Part shown: positions 24,542 through 32,730 of the stretch, piece by piece | Numbering within the stretch: position 1 is the first letter of the stretch | How the letters are laid out: each line of letters starts with the position of its first letter | Source: an uncultured Rubripirellula sp. | GTDB taxonomy: Bacteria; Planctomycetota; Planctomycetia; Pirellulales; Pirellulaceae | NCBI GenBank assembly: GCA_938045805.1 | Contig: CALIBL010000080.1 | Span: forward strand, 1-38,113 | Reading direction: 5' to 3' | DNA length: 38,113 nt | The notes under the pieces: model-generated | Seen by the model: the letters and a program-made list of their open reading frames with translations, nothing else | The model's database searches: none | Told to the model about the DNA's origin: nothing | Position numbers and translations under genes: made by a program

Positions 24542-25228
24542 ATGTCGAAAATCAAAGTCCTTGTGGTCGAAGATTACAAACCTCTCGCAGAAACGCTCGA
24601 GTACCAGCTAAACCGAGCAGGGTACGAGGTCTTGCGAGCCGCGGACGGTCGAGAAGCGATACAGCAAGCGAAACTCAGCCTCCCAGATGTTGTCTTTCTC
24701 GATGTAGACCTTCCTGTGCTCAACGGCATTGAAGTTTGCAAACAGTTGCGGATGGACCCCGCAACCAAAGACACGCTTATCCTGATGCTGTCAGCATTGG
24801 GTGAAGAGTCAGACCAGGTAGTAGGATTCGCCATGGGAGCCGACGATTATGTCGTGAAGCCGGTCGAAAGCTACAAAGTACTCCTGCAGCGTCTTAAGGC
24901 TCTCCTGCGGCGTCGAGAACCCACTGTGCAACAGACCGATCAATATGCACAACTCGGAGTCATCGTCGATCGCAGACGATTCTCTGCTTCGGTGAATGAT
25001 CAAGTACTGCAACTCACCAAAAGCGAGTTCAAACTCCTCGAAACCCTGATTCGTCAACCTGGTCGGGCTTTCACACGAGCCGAACTCGTCGATGCAGCGT
25101 TGGGTGAGGACACCTTGGTACTCGACCGTACCATTGATGTCCATATTCGAGCACTGCGTAAAAAGATGCGTGAAGCCGGAGACTTCATCGAGACAGTTCG
25201 TGGTGTGGGTTATCGATTTAAAGAATAA
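24542..25228 (+). CDS. PhoB-like response regulator (OmpR/PhoB family)
   Basis: A 228-residue transcription regulator. The receiver domain (1-120) has the acidic pair E10 and D11, phospho-acceptor D54 in VVFLDVDLP, the T/S position near LSALG and the conserved lysine in DDYVVKP. The winged-helix output domain (about 135-228) shows LTKSEFKLLETLIRQPGRAFTR, then the recognition helix segment LDRTIDVHIRALRKKM and the wing ETVRGVGYRFKE, all standard. It binds DNA as a dimer after phosphorylation. The ATG at 24542 has no strong Shine-Dalgarno sequence. The upstream kinase is its probable partner. In the space between them are 11-base-spaced repeats. Family is secure; the signal and targets are unknown. 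Confidence 0.95.
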   Translation: MSKIKVLVVEDYKPLAETLEYQLNRAGYEVLRAADGREAIQQAKLSLPDVVFLDVDLPVLNGIEVCKQLRMDPATKDTLILMLSALGEESDQVVGFAMGADDYVVKPVESYKVLLQRLKALLRRREPTVQQTDQYAQLGVIVDRRRFSASVNDQVLQLTKSEFKLLETLIRQPGRAFTRAELVDAALGEDTLVLDRTIDVHIRALRKKMREAGDFIETVRGVGYRFKE

Positions 25229-25270
25229 AGAAACCCTGCGGATCAAACTGAGCAATTCGGCTTCCAGCAA

Positions 25271-25492
25271 TCATTCCGTTGACGCTTGCGATGCGGCCTG
25301 CTTACGGTCAATCAGTTCTTGAAACGCTTGTTCAACGCTAAGGGTCTCAATCACTCGAGATCTCAGATGATCTATTTCGCGTTCACTGACCTGATACCCA
25401 ATCTCATCAAATAATTGCACCAGTTGCTCTGTGGTGAACTGCTGGATCAACATCTCAGGAGTTGGCGTATCGTGGATTTCCATATCACTCAC
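25271..25492 (-). CDS. Small soluble protein of unknown function, 73 residues
   Basis: I do not recognise the family. The protein is polar, acidic and helical: PEMLIQQFTTEQLVQLFDEIGY, then QVSEREIDHLRSRVIETLSVEQAFQELIDRK. The pattern looks like three amphipathic helices, as in a small adaptor or helix-bundle domain. It ends in AASQASTE. Start is ATG at 25492 or 25483 (second methionine). It sits between the convergent response regulator (42 bases away) and the thioredoxin-like gene upstream on the same strand, but a terminator separates it from the latter. The composition is protein-like, so I think it is real. Confidence 0.6.
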   Translation of the reverse strand: MSDMEIHDTPTPEMLIQQFTTEQLVQLFDEIGYQVSEREIDHLRSRVIETLSVEQAFQELIDRKQAASQASTE

Positions 25493-25563
25493 GTTTTAAA
25501 GAACTTACAATGGTGTGTTGGGTCGAAACCGCCATGATTCAATAATTGCTTATTGAATCACAA

Positions 25564-25597
25564 ACAAAAAAACCGGCAGGTGTGTGTCCTGCCGGTT
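25564..25597 (-). terminator. Rho-independent terminator of the CYRC protein gene
   Basis: AACCGGCAGG at 25571-25580 and CCTGCCGGTT at 25588-25597 form a perfect 10-base-pair stem with a 7-base loop. Read on the minus strand the stem is followed by a T-rich run at 25570-25562, so it ends the transcript of the gene at 25652-26224. A second inverted repeat, GGAATGG/CCATTCC at 25611-25626, lies between it and the stop codon. Confidence 0.9.
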
Positions 25598-25651
25598 CGT
25601 CGTCTGGTCTGGAATGGGTCCATTCCCTCAAGTCAAGTTCTCTTGAAACTC

Positions 25652-26224
25652 TTAGTTGAGGATCTTTTTCAGGTCACCAAGAACCGAAGCAACGTCTAGC
25701 TCGTCTGCGCTGCCAGCAGCGTGAGATGCCTTGACCCCAAGTTCGCTAGCCATGGTCACAGTGATCGCAGCTTTAGCATTGATCCCGTAATTATCAGGGC
25801 CGTTCTCGAATTCGTTTGGAACAACGAAAGGAATGTTCTTCGCTTTGGTTGACGTAGCGAGACTTTTTGCGTGTTCAGTTGCATCCGCTTTGTCTTCGCC
25901 AAGCACGTTAACAAATACGCGTAGCTTTGAGTCAGAATTCGCTTCGACAGCCTTATCTAGCTTCGCGACTAGTTCAGCAACTTTCCCATCAGCAGCACGA
26001 GTGAACACAATCACCTGAGGACGTCGTCCATTTCGGCAGCGGTAACAAAGGTTTGCATTTTGGTCGACGCCGTCGTTCTCTGCGCCTGCAACCTTGGTCA
26101 CATAAAATGCGCCGAGGCTATCGCCGGCCTGTGGACCACTTTTGACAGTGGGTTCAGCCGATGCGACACCACTAAATGCTAGAACTGCCACGAGCCCTAG
26201 GCTGAGCACACATAGATTTTTCAC
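25652..26224 (-). CDS. Secreted thioredoxin-like protein with CYRC motif, unknown function
   Basis: A 190-residue exported protein. I start at GTG 26224 because AAGGGA lies about seven bases upstream and a clean signal peptide follows (VKNLCVLSLGLVAVLAFSGVASA, cut before EPTV); the longer open frame to 26440 is probably leader. The mature part has C60 and C63 in LCYRC, then a strand PQVIVFTRAA, like the first part of a thioredoxin-fold protein with a CxxC redox pair, followed by helices and the strand LRVFVNVLG. It lacks the usual WCGPC surroundings, so disulfide activity is not certain; metal binding is also possible. It is divergent from the propeller-cytochrome gene. A strong terminator lies downstream and a hairpin lies in its leader. 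Confidence 0.75.
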   Translation of the reverse strand: MKNLCVLSLGLVAVLAFSGVASAEPTVKSGPQAGDSLGAFYVTKVAGAENDGVDQNANLCYRCRNGRRPQVIVFTRAADGKVAELVAKLDKAVEANSDSKLRVFVNVLGEDKADATEHAKSLATSTKAKNIPFVVPNEFENGPDNYGINAKAAITVTMASELGVKASHAAGSADELDVASVLGDLKKILN

Positions 26225-26607
26225 AGATAATCCCTTCGAGGAGAGGTGTAGAGGGGGGAATCGCACCCCGCGATTCTTGTTGTATTCTAACCGGTCGTAA
26301 AGCTCAGGGAGACCTCCCTCCCCGTTTTTATAGAATAAGTCAGTTAGCGATGGTGAAATAGGTTGCCTTAATCGAACCTCGGCGAGTATCTCTCGATGTT
26401 TTTGTGCCGGCACGACAGCGGTCAACCGAAGGACTCGCAATTCATTACGGTGGCCTTGCCGGCCGCCACAACTAAGATGCCTTTACGATAGACTACTCTC
26501 GGTAAATGGTTAGCGAATCGCAACACGATTCGTCTTCGATCCAATTTAATGTTTCTTTACTGGTCAATTTCCCTGTTGTTTCTTTGAAATCCACGATAGT
26601 GTGCCAA
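26225..26607. promoter_or_regulatory. Divergent promoter region with leader hairpin and dyad
   Basis: The 383-base region serves the CYRC protein gene (minus) and the propeller-cytochrome gene (plus). For the minus gene: TAGAAT at 26289-26284 could be a -10 box; GAATCGC-GGGGT-GCGATTC (plus 26258-26276) then starts within a base or two of the predicted transcript start, making a 5'-terminal mRNA stem-loop. AGGGAG-AC-CTCCCT (26306-26319) is a dyad over the expected -35 position, where no TTGACA is seen. On the plus side I see no clear promoter. Confidence 0.4.
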
Positions 26608-28443
26608 ATGACAAGACAGATCCTCGCACTGTTATTGATTGGTTTTCTCGGGCCGCTCCATGCCCAAAACAACGAACCGCTGGCGAATCAGTTAAGCATT
26701 TCGGACGAATCCACACGCGAGATTCCGCTCGACGTGGATCGCTCTCCTTACGATCTGGCGGTTTCGCCCGACGAGTTGTACGCGGCAACCGCAAACCAAA
26801 TCTCCAATACCATTTCCCTGATACGCCTGTCAGATCATCAGTTGGTTGATGAAATCTCGTGTGGTGCACAACCGACGGATCTCGAATTCCTCGACAACCA
26901 GCGTCTATTGGTCACCGCGAAATGGCAGGGCGAATTGCAGCAATTCGAAATTCGGGATGACAGAATTTCATTGCAGCACCGATGGAAGATTGGTGAACAT
27001 CCCCATGGACTCGCTGTCGATCATCAACGACAGATGGCGTTTATCGGTTTAGCTGCGGCGGATCAGGTTGCTCAATTTGATCTCAAGCATCAACAAATCA
27101 GGCGTAAGATCACTGTCGGAAAATGGCCCAAATACCTCACCCTGCAACCCGGTGGTGAACGACTTGCCGTGGGACTTGGAGGAGAGTCAAAGATTGCGAT
27201 TGTGGATGTTGCATCGGGTGAAACCCTTTACACCGAACCATTAGCCAACGGTACCAACCTTGGTCAGATGCGATCGTCAGAGGACGGAAAGTATGCCTAT
27301 TTCACATGGATGGTTTACCGAACCAATCCAATCAACGTCGGCAACATTCGTCGTGGCTGGGTTCTTGCCAGTCGGATTGGCCGCGTGCGTTTTGATGGAC
27401 CGGCCTATCGCGAAGCCATTTCACTCGATGTGCCCGGCAAAGCGGTTTCGGATCCACACGATCTCTCAATCAGCCCTGATCAATCAACCTTGATCGCAAC
27501 TGGGTCAGGCACTCATGAACTGCTGATCTATCGCCTTGCTGATCTACCATTTGTGGCCCAAGGTGGGCCAGGAGATTTGATTGATCGCTCTTTGCAATAT
27601 TCACCCGAACGATTCCGACGATTACCCGTTGGAGGTCGACCGATGGGTATTCACTTCGGCAAAGACTCCAAAACAGCCTACGTTGCCAACTACCTCCTCA
27701 ATTGTGTCCAAGTGATCGATGTGGCAAGCGGAACGATTGCGCACACGATCTCCCTCGGTGGCCCTCAGAACAAAACTGACGCGCGGCGTGGCATGGAGAT
27801 CTTTTACGATGGCACGCGTAGTTTGGATCAATGGTACAGTTGCCACACTTGCCATCAGGACGGCGGCACCAATGCTCGGCCGATGGACACGATGAATGAC
27901 GGCACCGAGATGACACTCAAAACCGTCTTGCCGCTGTATCACGTTACGAGAACTTTTCCTTGGACATGGCACGGTTGGCAAACAAGCCTCATGGATTCGA
28001 TGGAAAAATCTGTGACGTCGACCATGCAGGGTGATAAGCCATCAGAGCAGGACAAACGAGACTTGATCGCTTTCCTCGCGACGCTCAAAGCTCCTGTCAA
28101 TCCTTTTCGGAACGCCGACGGGAGCCTCAGTCAGGAAGCGGAGCGTGGCAAGGTGGTCTTTCATGGCAGGAAGGCGGCATGCATCGATTGCCACAACGGA
28201 GCTTACTTTAGCGATGGCAAGATACACGATGTGGGGACTGGTACAGAATCTGATTTCTATAAGGGCTACAACACACCCTCGCTGCTTGGTGTGCACGAGA
28301 AGGTCCGCATGCTGCACACCGGCAGAGCGCGTGATCTTCATCGTGTGATCACGGACCTTCACCGCCCCGAGGATGTCAATGGTGAAGGTGAGCTATCGGA
28401 ACAGGAAGTCTCTGACTTGATCGCCTACCTGCGTTCACTCTGA
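26608..28443 (+). CDS. Exported YVTN beta-propeller fused to di-haem cytochrome c domain
   Basis: A 611-residue protein from the ATG at 26608, which gives the signal peptide MTRQILALLLIGFLGPLHAQ; an earlier frame start at 26506 is unlikely. The N-terminal two thirds (about 40-395) hold propeller blades with repeats like SPYDLAVSPDELYAATAN, KWPKYLTLQPGGERLAVG and GRPMGIHFGKDSKTAYVAN. The C-terminal third resembles MauG/di-haem cytochrome c peroxidase-type domains, with C412-C415-H416 (CHTCH) and C525-C528-H529 (CIDCH) as haem-binding sites. The propeller-haem pairing suggests an extracytoplasmic electron-transfer or surface protein. It is divergent from the CYRC gene across a shared promoter region. 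Peroxidase activity is not shown by the sequence. Confidence 0.85.
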   Translation: MTRQILALLLIGFLGPLHAQNNEPLANQLSISDESTREIPLDVDRSPYDLAVSPDELYAATANQISNTISLIRLSDHQLVDEISCGAQPTDLEFLDNQRLLVTAKWQGELQQFEIRDDRISLQHRWKIGEHPHGLAVDHQRQMAFIGLAAADQVAQFDLKHQQIRRKITVGKWPKYLTLQPGGERLAVGLGGESKIAIVDVASGETLYTEPLANGTNLGQMRSSEDGKYAYFTWMVYRTNPINVGNIRRGWVLASRIGRVRFDGPAYREAISLDVPGKAVSDPHDLSISPDQSTLIATGSGTHELLIYRLADLPFVAQGGPGDLIDRSLQYSPERFRRLPVGGRPMGIHFGKDSKTAYVANYLLNCVQVIDVASGTIAHTISLGGPQNKTDARRGMEIFYDGTRSLDQWYSCHTCHQDGGTNARPMDTMNDGTEMTLKTVLPLYHVTRTFPWTWHGWQTSLMDSMEKSVTSTMQGDKPSEQDKRDLIAFLATLKAPVNPFRNADGSLSQEAERGKVVFHGRKAACIDCHNGAYFSDGKIHDVGTGTESDFYKGYNTPSLLGVHEKVRMLHTGRARDLHRVITDLHRPEDVNGEGELSEQEVSDLIAYLRSL

Positions 28444-28537
28444 ACGGCCTTGTCTGATTGCCTCCCATTATCGGGTGAAAGTATTAATCACTCGCGTCTC
28501 CCCTCGTTCACGCTACTCAAAATCCGATCGTTCAAGC

Positions 28538-29311
28538 ATGGCTAACTGGTATGACCACCCTCAATACTTTGACATGGTCTTTCGTGATGAGACGCCTGCT
28601 GAGATCGAGTTCTTTCAGCGGGCATTTGAACATTACGCGAGTCGACCCATCCGATCACTGCTCGAACCAGGTTGCGGGAGCGGGAGGTTGGTCGCAGAAC
28701 TTGCGGCTCTCGGATATGAAGTCACCGGTCTTGATAATAGTCAGCCGATGCTAAGTTATCTTGCAAGGCGTCTGCGACGCCGTGGCCTGGACGCTAACTT
28801 GGTGCTTGGGGACATGGTGGCGATGAGCTTTCGGAAACCGTTCGACGCGGCATTCTGCACTTTCAACACCTTTCGCCATCTCCTATCGGAGCATGCCGCA
28901 GTTAACCACCTCAGGAGCGTCGCACAACATCTAAAGCCTGGAGGAATCTATATCCTCGGGTTTCACATCATTCCGCTTGATGCTGATACCGAGTGCATCG
29001 AGCGTTGGCGAGCTTCGCATGGCGGCACCGATGTCAGTGTGACACTCAAGGTGATTGACTTCCAACGCAAAATACGTCAGGAACAACTTCGCGTATCGAT
29101 TAAAGCGACCAAGCGATCGGGAAAGATTGAAAGGATTCGCAGCGAGTTCCCGTTGCGGCTTTACACGCACAACCAAGCACGAAACCTGCTAGCTTGCGTT
29201 GACGATCAGCTTGAACTTGTTGGCATTCACGACTTCGATTACGACATCGAAGAGAAACGTGAGTTCGATAACGACCTCACCGATGCCGTATTCGTCCTTC
29301 GAAAGCGTTGA
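28538..29311 (+). CDS. Class I SAM-dependent methyltransferase
   Basis: A 257-residue enzyme from the ATG at 28538 (MANWYDHPQYFDMVF); an earlier in-frame GTG at 28475 adds 21 doubtful residues. Motif I of the Rossmann methyltransferase fold is EPGCGSG at 43-49 followed by GLDNS, the acidic residue that binds the ribose of SAM; FDAAFCTFNTFRHL and HLKPGGIYILGFH are motifs II and III of the usual type. The substrate is unknown; small molecule methylation is more likely than RNA given the plain domain. It abuts gcvP tail-to-tail with no spacer: its stop ends at 29311 and the gcvP stop starts at 29312. Confidence 0.88.
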   Translation: MANWYDHPQYFDMVFRDETPAEIEFFQRAFEHYASRPIRSLLEPGCGSGRLVAELAALGYEVTGLDNSQPMLSYLARRLRRRGLDANLVLGDMVAMSFRKPFDAAFCTFNTFRHLLSEHAAVNHLRSVAQHLKPGGIYILGFHIIPLDADTECIERWRASHGGTDVSVTLKVIDFQRKIRQEQLRVSIKATKRSGKIERIRSEFPLRLYTHNQARNLLACVDDQLELVGIHDFDYDIEEKREFDNDLTDAVFVLRKR

Positions 29312-32293
29312 TCACTCTTCGAACTCAGACATTGGAGTACAACTGCAAATCAGATTACGATCGCCGTAGGTATTATCGATGCGTCCGACGAACGGCCAAA
29401 ACTTATTGTCTCGTAACCACGGCAGTGGCCAGGCCGCTTGCTCCCTTGAATAGGCATGCGGCCAATCATCCGCACCAATCACTTCCATCGTGTGTGGAGC
29501 ATGCTTGAGTGGATTATCCGATTGATCCCAATTCCCGCACTCAATTTCCGCAATCTCTTTTCGAATCGAAATCATCGCATCACAGAATCGATCCAGCTCC
29601 GCCAGTGACTCACTCTCGGTCGGTTCAATCATCAACGTGCCCGGAACTGGCCAGGACATGGTGGGCGCATGAAATCCATAGTCCATTAAACGCTTCGCGA
29701 TATCATCAATTTTGACGCCGGCGGTCTTTTCGAAACTGCGGCAGTCCACGATAAATTCATGCGCAACCCTGCCGTTTGCATCGGAGTAGAGTATTTCGTA
29801 GTGATCGGATAAACGCTTCGCCATGTAGTTAGCATTCAGAATGGCCATTTGGGTCGCACGCCTTAATCCTTCACCGCCCATCATGCTGATGTAGAGATAA
29901 CTAATGGTGAGAATACTGGGGCTACCATAGGGAGCTGCAGCTACCGGCCCAATCGCGAACTCTCCCGCCGTGTCGGGGCGTTGTACCGAGTGGCCCGGCA
30001 GGAACGGTTCGAGTTGCGGTGCGACTCCAATTGGCCCCATTCCGGGGCCACCTCCGCCATGCGGAATGCAAAATGTTTTATGCAAGTTGAGGTGGCAAAC
30101 ATCCGCTCCGCATTCCGCTGGTGTCGTCAAACCAACCTGAGCATTCATGTTGGCCCCATCCATGTAAACCTGCCCACCGTGGTCATGCACGATCTCACAT
30201 ACTTCTTGAACGGTTGGCTCAAATACCCCGTGAGTCGAAGGATAAGTGATCATCAAAGCTGAGAGATCGTCTTGATGCTTTACCGCCTTGGCACGCAAAT
30301 CAGCTAAGTCGATCTCACCTTTCTCATCGCATTTGATCGGCACAACCTTCATACCTGCCATCACCGCGCTGGCGGGATTAGTCCCGTGAGCCGATGTGGG
30401 AATCAGGCAAACGTTTCGTCGATTAGGGATTCCAGCTTTCTTGGCAAGGTGCTCCTGATAGGCAGCGATCACCAACAATCCTGCATATTCCCCTTGGGCT
30501 CCAGCATTCGGCTGTAGACTCACCGCCGCAAAACCTGTGACTTCGCACAACCAAGCCTCCAGTTGGCGGAACATTTGCGTGTATCCCCGCCACTGAGTAT
30601 CGGGTGCAAAGGGATGCACGTTGGCAAAGGAGGGCCAAGTGACAGGAATCATCTCGGAAGTTGAATTCAACTTCATCGTGCACGAGCCAAGCGGAATCAT
30701 CGACTGAGCCAACGATAGGTCGCGACTCATCAGCTTGAAAATGTACCGCAACAACTCAGTCTCGCTGCGGTATCGATGAAAAACCTCGTGCTCTAGGTAA
30801 CTGGAAACTCTCTTAAATGCCCCAAGCTCCAATCGCCCCTCGCTACGTGCCTGTCGCAGCAATTCGTCGATATCAAAACCGGTGTAGTGCCCAAAATTGA
30901 ATGCAGCAAGCAGGTCTGCAACCAAGCGTCGATCAACCGTTTCATCAAGCGTGACACCCAAAGTCCCATCGTCGTACTCTCGTAGGTTGATCTGACGCTC
31001 ACGCGCGGCATCGGCCACCTGTCGCGCCGCATGAATTCGGCCCTTACCGAGTCGGATTCGAATGGTGTCAAAGTAAGGTCCCTCACCGAGGACATGATGT
31101 CCCAGTCGCGTAAGTCCCGCCGCCAGTGCTGCTGTGTAAGCGCGTGTGCGATCTGCAATTTGCCGGAGCCCCTCGGGACCATGATGAATGCCATAAAAGG
31201 AGCTGATGATCGCCAAGAGAGCTTGTGCTGTACAGATATTGCTCGTCGCTTTATCGCGGCGAATGTGTTGCTCGCGAGTCTGAATCGCCATCCGCAAAGC
31301 CCGATTCCCGTGAACGTCCTTCGAGACGCCAATGATTCGGCCCGGCAACTTTCTTGCAAACTCCTGATGGGTAGAAATGAACGCGGCATGCGGCCCCCCG
31401 AGTCCCATCGGTACACCAAACCGCTGCGCGCTGCCAACACAAATATCCGCCCCCCATTCCCCCGGTGGTGTCAGGACGGTTAAAGAGAGCAGATCCGCGG
31501 CAGCGACGACTAAACACTTCGCCTGCTTGGCTTGCTGGATCACATCCGAGTAATCTTCGATGCGTCCATCAGTCGTGGGATACTGGAGAAGCACACCACA
31601 AAGACCGCCCTGTCCCGCTTCAAAGTCAATCTCTTTGATCGGGCCAACAAACAAATCAATTCCCAACCCCTTTGCTCGGGTCTCGAGTAATGCGAGGGTC
31701 TGCGGATGACAAGAGTCACTGGCATAAAACCCTTTGGCGCGATGATTAGCGAGCGAGACACACATCGCCATCGCCTCGGCAGCTGCAGTCGCCTCGTCAA
31801 GAAGGCTGGCACCCGCGAGCGGCAAGCCCGTCAAATCCGCAATCATGGTCTGAAAGTTCAACAACGCCTCCAGGCGCCCCTGAGCAATCTCCGCTTGATA
31901 GGGTGTGTACTGAGTGTACCAGCCAGGATTTTCCAAGACGTTTCGCAACACCACAGGCGGCGTCACCGTGCCGGTGTATCCCATCCCGATGCACGAGCGG
32001 TAGACCTTGTTCTTCTCCGCGATGACCGCAAGTGCCTGCAACGCTTCGCTCTCACCCAACGGTCCTTCAATCTCAAGCGGTCTCCCCAACTGGATTTTCT
32101 GCGGTACCGTTTGAGAGGCTAGATCGTCAAGCGAGCTAAAACCTAGCGATTGAAGCATCTGCTCGACTTGAATGCCCGAGGAACCAAGATGCCGCCTTTC
32201 AAAGCCATCTGCCGCATCCAAGATCGATGCTTCCTCATGACCCTTGAAAGAAGAAAACGAATCCGAAACAGAGGTCTTTGTGGCGAGACTCAT
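29312..32293 (-). CDS. gcvP: Glycine dehydrogenase (decarboxylating), P-protein, single-chain form
   Basis: A 993-residue PLP enzyme that decarboxylates glycine and passes the aminomethyl group to the H-protein. It has both homologous halves (GcvPA- and GcvPB-like) in one chain, the usual full length. The N-terminal half shows [16 protein letters not shown] and [21 protein letters not shown], and the C-terminal half SMTMKLN-type [18 protein letters not shown] and the PLP lysine K739 in LNLHKTF followed by [15 protein letters not shown] start at 32293; the ATG at 32311 would add six residues. No glycine riboswitch is visible upstream and gcvT and gcvH are absent from the window, so the rest of the system is elsewhere. 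Confidence 0.97.
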   Translation of the reverse strand: MSLATKTSVSDSFSSFKGHEEASILDAADGFERRHLGSSGIQVEQMLQSLGFSSLDDLASQTVPQKIQLGRPLEIEGPLGESEALQALAVIAEKNKVYRSCIGMGYTGTVTPPVVLRNVLENPGWYTQYTPYQAEIAQGRLEALLNFQTMIADLTGLPLAGASLLDEATAAAEAMAMCVSLANHRAKGFYASDSCHPQTLALLETRAKGLGIDLFVGPIKEIDFEAGQGGLCGVLLQYPTTDGRIEDYSDVIQQAKQAKCLVVAAADLLSLTVLTPPGEWGADICVGSAQRFGVPMGLGGPHAAFISTHQEFARKLPGRIIGVSKDVHGNRALRMAIQTREQHIRRDKATSNICTAQALLAIISSFYGIHHGPEGLRQIADRTRAYTAALAAGLTRLGHHVLGEGPYFDTIRIRLGKGRIHAARQVADAARERQINLREYDDGTLGVTLDETVDRRLVADLLAAFNFGHYTGFDIDELLRQARSEGRLELGAFKRVSSYLEHEVFHRYRSETELLRYIFKLMSRDLSLAQSMIPLGSCTMKLNSTSEMIPVTWPSFANVHPFAPDTQWRGYTQMFRQLEAWLCEVTGFAAVSLQPNAGAQGEYAGLLVIAAYQEHLAKKAGIPNRRNVCLIPTSAHGTNPASAVMAGMKVVPIKCDEKGEIDLADLRAKAVKHQDDLSALMITYPSTHGVFEPTVQEVCEIVHDHGGQVYMDGANMNAQVGLTTPAECGADVCHLNLHKTFCIPHGGGGPGMGPIGVAPQLEPFLPGHSVQRPDTAGEFAIGPVAAAPYGSPSILTISYLYISMMGGEGLRRATQMAILNANYMAKRLSDHYEILYSDANGRVAHEFIVDCRSFEKTAGVKIDDIAKRLMDYGFHAPTMSWPVPGTLMIEPTESESLAELDRFCDAMISIRKEIAEIECGNWDQSDNPLKHAPHTMEVIGADDWPHAYSREQAAWPLPWLRDNKFWPFVGRIDNTYGDRNLICSCTPMSEFEE

Positions 32294-32730
32294 GGCATCC
32301 ACTATGAACATCGAGGAAAAAAGTGGGTGAACCGCTTCATGGAATGGCGTTGGAACGGGTGATTGTTCATTCCCACCCGAGCCAACCTGTCATCCTGTCA
32401 TCCTACGACACCTTCCCGTCGATGTCATTGACCCAAACCAGCGAAATCGGGCCTAGGAACGATAAAACACGAGTCATTCGATCGCGTCTTTTCATCGCCG
32501 AATAGAACCATGGGAAGAATCCACATCCCTGCTCTCCCCCTACGGGCAGATCGATGTTGAGTGGGCTATACTTCACCGGTAAAAATCAGCGATCAAGGGA
32601 AGATCAGGCGGTCCATCTCGGCTCTCTCTTTGGACCGTAAATGATTCCCGCTGAGCAACCAATTCCAAGCCGTTGCTACCCCATACCCAACCTATTTTGT
32701 CTAGACGCCATGATTGACATGCTTTGCGTG
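32294..32730. other. 437-base divergent intergenic stretch between gcvP and the PSCyt1 gene
   Basis: No gene is convincing here. Visible structure: CGGGTG at 32356-32361 pairs with CACCCG at 32374-32379 (12-base loop), and CCTGTCAT is tandemly repeated at 32386-32393 and 32394-32401. Both lie in the gcvP leader region on the minus strand. The glycine riboswitch pattern is not seen. TATACT near 32566 could be a -10 box for the plus-strand gene but has no matching -35. Confidence 0.4.

Noticed and set aside
26225..26440. N-terminal extension of the CYRC protein to 26440
   Set aside because: The GTG at 26224 has a ribosome binding site and starts a clean signal peptide; the upstream part contains a hairpin and promoter-like sequence instead.
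32312..32640. Glycine riboswitch upstream of gcvP
   Set aside because: I looked for the conserved aptamer segments on the minus strand and did not find them.
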